Made by a program: the position numbers and the translations under genes
Source of the DNA: Conidiobolus incongruus B7586
Taxonomy: Eukaryota > Entomophthoromycota > Entomophthoromycetes > Entomophthorales > Conidiobolaceae
DNA length: 11,557 bases
Assembly: GCA_000697335.1 (NCBI GenBank)
Contig: JNEM01014440.1
Coordinates: 1 to 11,557, forward strand
Direction: 5' to 3'
Part shown: one piece after another, positions 9,665 to 11,557 of the stretch
Layout: each line of letters begins with the position of its first letter
Position numbering within the stretch: the first letter of the stretch is position 1
Notes under the pieces: model-generated
Seen by the model: the letters and a program-made list of their open reading frames with translations, nothing else
Database searches by the model: none
Told to the model about the DNA's origin: nothing

Positions 9665-10265
9665 TAATAGTTTGTGGATTTATTCTTCTTCAGTGATATT
9701 TGGTATGTTTAAGCATATCTCATTAAATTTCTCAATCAATTGTTTTGCAGAAGTTTTTTATTTAAGCTAGGAAAGCTTTTCTCTTGCTAATCAAACTTGA
9801 TCTTTTGGGTAATACCTCTCTTTAAGGGCTTTTTCCAATTGTTCAAAAGTTTGTATCCTTGTAGTAAGCTATCCTCCTGAAGATTCTTTAGGATTAAGCT
9901 TGTAATAAGTTAACTACTAAGTATAAGCAAATTTTTCCAAAAAAGAAGTGGCTAATTTAAGGATATTTTCTGGATCTTCATCAAGAATTAAATCAAGGTA
10001 ATTCTTCATGTTTTTAAGATAGTTTTCAAGCTTGTGAAGGTTTTTTAAGCTATCATAAGTAGTTAATTTGTTTTTAAAAACACTAAAGAGGTGGTTTAAT
10101 GTATTAACTATAGTGAAATAGCTGGTTTGTTAGATTTAAGCTCTTTAAGACATGTTTTTTTCAATCAAAAGTTGTCTAATATAAGCTTCTTAAAGGGTAG
10201 TAAACTCTTAAAGACTAAAGTCTTAGATTTGCTCAGTAATTAAGCTGCCATCATCATTAAAATAA
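9665..10265 (-). pseudogene. gag-like remnant
   Basis: The minus strand reads TFEQLEKALKERYYPKDQ followed by an AREKL block and QLIEKFNEIC. This resembles the retrotransposon gag core domain (Pfam Retrotrans_gag: 'W..F...F...F' then 'L..LKQ..SV..Y...F'). It lies between the leader and reverse transcriptase. It is broken like the rest of the element. Confidence 0.75.
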
Positions 10266-10410
10266 TATAAGGGTATCTCCTTTTTTGGTGGTATTATAGT
10301 GTATAGTGTTAAATTTAAATGAAATAAATTATAGATAAGATTTAAAATAGCAATAATTAGGTTTGATACAGATAGTTATTAATATCTAGTAGGTTTTTAA
10401 TAGTTTTATC

Positions 10411-10420
10411 ACTGCTACCA
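10411..10420 (-). other. primer-binding site of the gypsy element
   Basis: TGGTAGCAG starts directly inside the 5' LTR on the minus strand and is complementary to a tRNA ending CTGCTACCA. Initiator Met tRNAs of many eukaryotes end in this way, and they are the common primer for Ty3/gypsy elements. The exact tRNA of this host is unknown. Confidence 0.7.
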
Positions 10421-10832
10421 TATAAGCATAGTGGTAGTTAAACTAATATAGTGTAGAGGAAGACTTAATATAAAAGTAGTGTGGTGTAGAATGTGGTAAT
10501 ATAATGTGGTAATATAATGTGGCTATAGTGTGCAAGTGTAAACAAAGTTTAATTAAGCTTCAAATTAGGATGAGTCACTGATATATTAAGATTTATATTA
10601 GGTAGTGCCAATATCCTACAATATTAATAGAATATAGTCTCAATCTTAGAAATAGTGTAAAAGTAAAAATAGTAAGAATTGAGAGGAAAAGAGAAGAACC
10701 TAGTTTATTAGATAATTTAATACTATTTATACAATTAATTTAACTACATAAGTATAAATTAATCATATAATTTATAGTTAATTGGATTATATGAAAGTGT
10801 ATATAAGAATTTAGAGAACTAGTCTCTTAACA
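10421..10832 (-). repeat. 5' LTR of the gypsy element (right copy)
   Basis: 412 bp, the partner of 6404-6802. The right edge on the plus strand is CTTAACA, so the element starts TGTTAAG on its own strand. It carries a 13-bp direct duplication of TGGTAATATAATG that is single in the other LTR. Confidence 0.95.
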
Positions 10833-10837
10833 ATATA
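10833..10837. repeat. target-site duplication, right copy
   Basis: ATATA, identical to 6399-6403, directly after the right LTR. Removing the element and one copy brings the two Tc1-like halves together. Confidence 0.7.
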
Positions 10838-11450
10838 TATCCCTAAATAATAATTAACCCACCATTATACTTTTAGGTAAAATTAATATAATAGTCACAA
10901 AGTAGTTTTATATTTTTTTTGAAGTATCTAGCTTTTTTATCAAATCTACTAAAGTATATTTTTGTTTTATTAAACTAAAAACCTTATTTTAATTAGTTTT
11001 AGTTTAATATTAATAGTGATATTTAAACTCTTATCTAGTTTATAATGGGATTTCTTTAGTTAAGGGTGTTTTTTCTTAAAATGTAAGTAGTATCTATGTT
11101 AATATAAAACACATATAATAATATTAGTGTTAACTAATATTCTTATAAAGTCTTATAGTTCCTGCTATATTTTTACAATAATACTATACTTACTTATATT
11201 AATTAACTCTTAAATATACTTTTCATCATATTTATCTATGATTTTAACATATTTAAGTTTAAGTTTAAATGTTTTTATATTGTTATTCTTAATAATTTTA
11301 GCTATAGTAGACTACCTAACATTAGTAATTCTAGTAATATCATAAGTTGATTTAATTTTTTTATAAAGTTGATTAATATATAAGTAGATTTTTTTAGAGA
11401 GGAATTTAGGTATAATAATACTATTACCTTAAATTTGAAATAATGGGAAA
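10838..11450 (-). pseudogene. Tc1/mariner transposase remnant, N-terminal half
   Basis: Read on the minus strand from about 11450 down, with internal frame changes. A helix-turn-helix block is visible (YINQLYKKIKSTYDITRITN, then a STIAKIIKNN segment; about 11275-11375), as in Tc1 DNA-binding domains. Then come a KKHPLTKE block near 11060, a K.Y....RFDKKAR stretch near 10950, and a KYNGG motif near 10870. This last corresponds to the 'VKHGGGSIMVWG' block before the gypsy insertion. The first catalytic Asp region reads Asn-Lys instead of Asp-Glu in the best frame. With 5966-6403 the coding length is about 340 codons, the normal Tc1 size. The start codon and right terminal repeat are not identified and may lie past the window. 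Confidence 0.75.
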
Positions 11451-11557
11451 TTTTTTAATTTCTAATTTTTCAAACATATTATTAGTTTGAAATAAATAAA
11501 TATATACAAAGTTAATAGGAAATTATATATTTTTAATATAGTATTGTTCAGGAGATA

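Larger units (their letters stand above)
6404..10832 (-). mobile_element. broken Ty3/gypsy LTR retrotransposon (chromovirus type)
   Basis: The element is about 4.43 kb and reads on the minus strand from the 5' LTR (10421-10832) to the 3' LTR (6404-6802). In element order I see a primer-binding site, a gag-like region, reverse transcriptase, RNase H, integrase (zinc-binding, core and C-terminal domains), a chromodomain and a polypurine tract. This pol order and the chromodomain place it among the chromoviruses of Ty3/gypsy. Both ends and the 5-bp target duplication are preserved, but the internal region is short for the family. The coding part is broken, with roughly thirty or more breaks, so it is a fossil and not an active element. 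It has no CpG and is strongly AT-enriched, consistent with mutation aimed at repeats. It sits inside a Tc1-like transposase, so it is the younger of the two. Confidence 0.93.

Noticed and set aside
5966-11450. Stop-codon reassignment (TAA/TAG read as Gln) as an explanation for interrupted frames.
   Set aside because: The LMBD2-like gene has about 20 Gln codons, all CAA or CAG, and no in-frame TAA/TAG. In the Tc1 remnant TAG also stands where Trp is expected. Transition-type decay explains this better than a different code.
1-11557. CRISPR arrays, tRNA or rRNA genes, or an undescribed defence-type system.
   Set aside because: There are no spaced repeats, RNA gene signatures or gene clusters. 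The window holds one intact host gene and transposon remains.

Overview
The window looks like eukaryotic nuclear DNA from a very AT-rich genome. The host gene has three short GT-AG introns of 49, 51 and 49 nt, an AATAAA signal just past its stop, and a chromodomain-bearing Ty3/gypsy element lies downstream. A fungus, or a fungus-like protist with a small-intron genome, fits best. That is inference, because nothing here fixes the species. No prokaryotic features, rRNA, tRNA or CRISPR were seen.

Layout. Positions 1-1345 are AT-rich intergenic DNA with an (AT)n tract and a possible TATA-type promoter. Positions 1346-3270 hold the only intact gene I can support, a four-exon gene for a predicted 591-residue, about nine-pass membrane protein of the LMBR1/LMBD2 family. 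Positions 3271-4170 are its 3' flank and ordinary intergenic DNA. From about 4170 to the right end the character changes: I find no CpG dinucleotide at all, and the DNA is repeat-derived. Positions 4290-5700 are extremely AT-rich without readable genes. Positions 5966-6403 and 10833 to about 11450 are the two halves of a decayed Tc1/mariner transposase on the minus strand. Between them sits a complete-looking but broken chromovirus-type Ty3/gypsy LTR retrotransposon (6404-10832, minus strand). It has two LTRs, a 5-bp target duplication, a primer-binding site, a polypurine tract and gag-like, reverse transcriptase, RNase H, integrase and chromodomain remnants.

How it fits together. The right two thirds record a nested history: a Tc1-like element arrived first, and a gypsy element later jumped into its transposase gene. 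Both carry a strongly transition-biased decay. All 20 aligned base differences between the two LTRs are transitions, CpG is gone, and the Tc1 changes are C-to-T or G-to-A in type. This resembles repeat-induced point mutation or methylation-driven deamination in fungi. The decay stops short of the LMBD2-like gene, which keeps CpG and an open reading frame. I found no convincing new system; the most informative signals are the nested insertion and the sharp mutational boundary.
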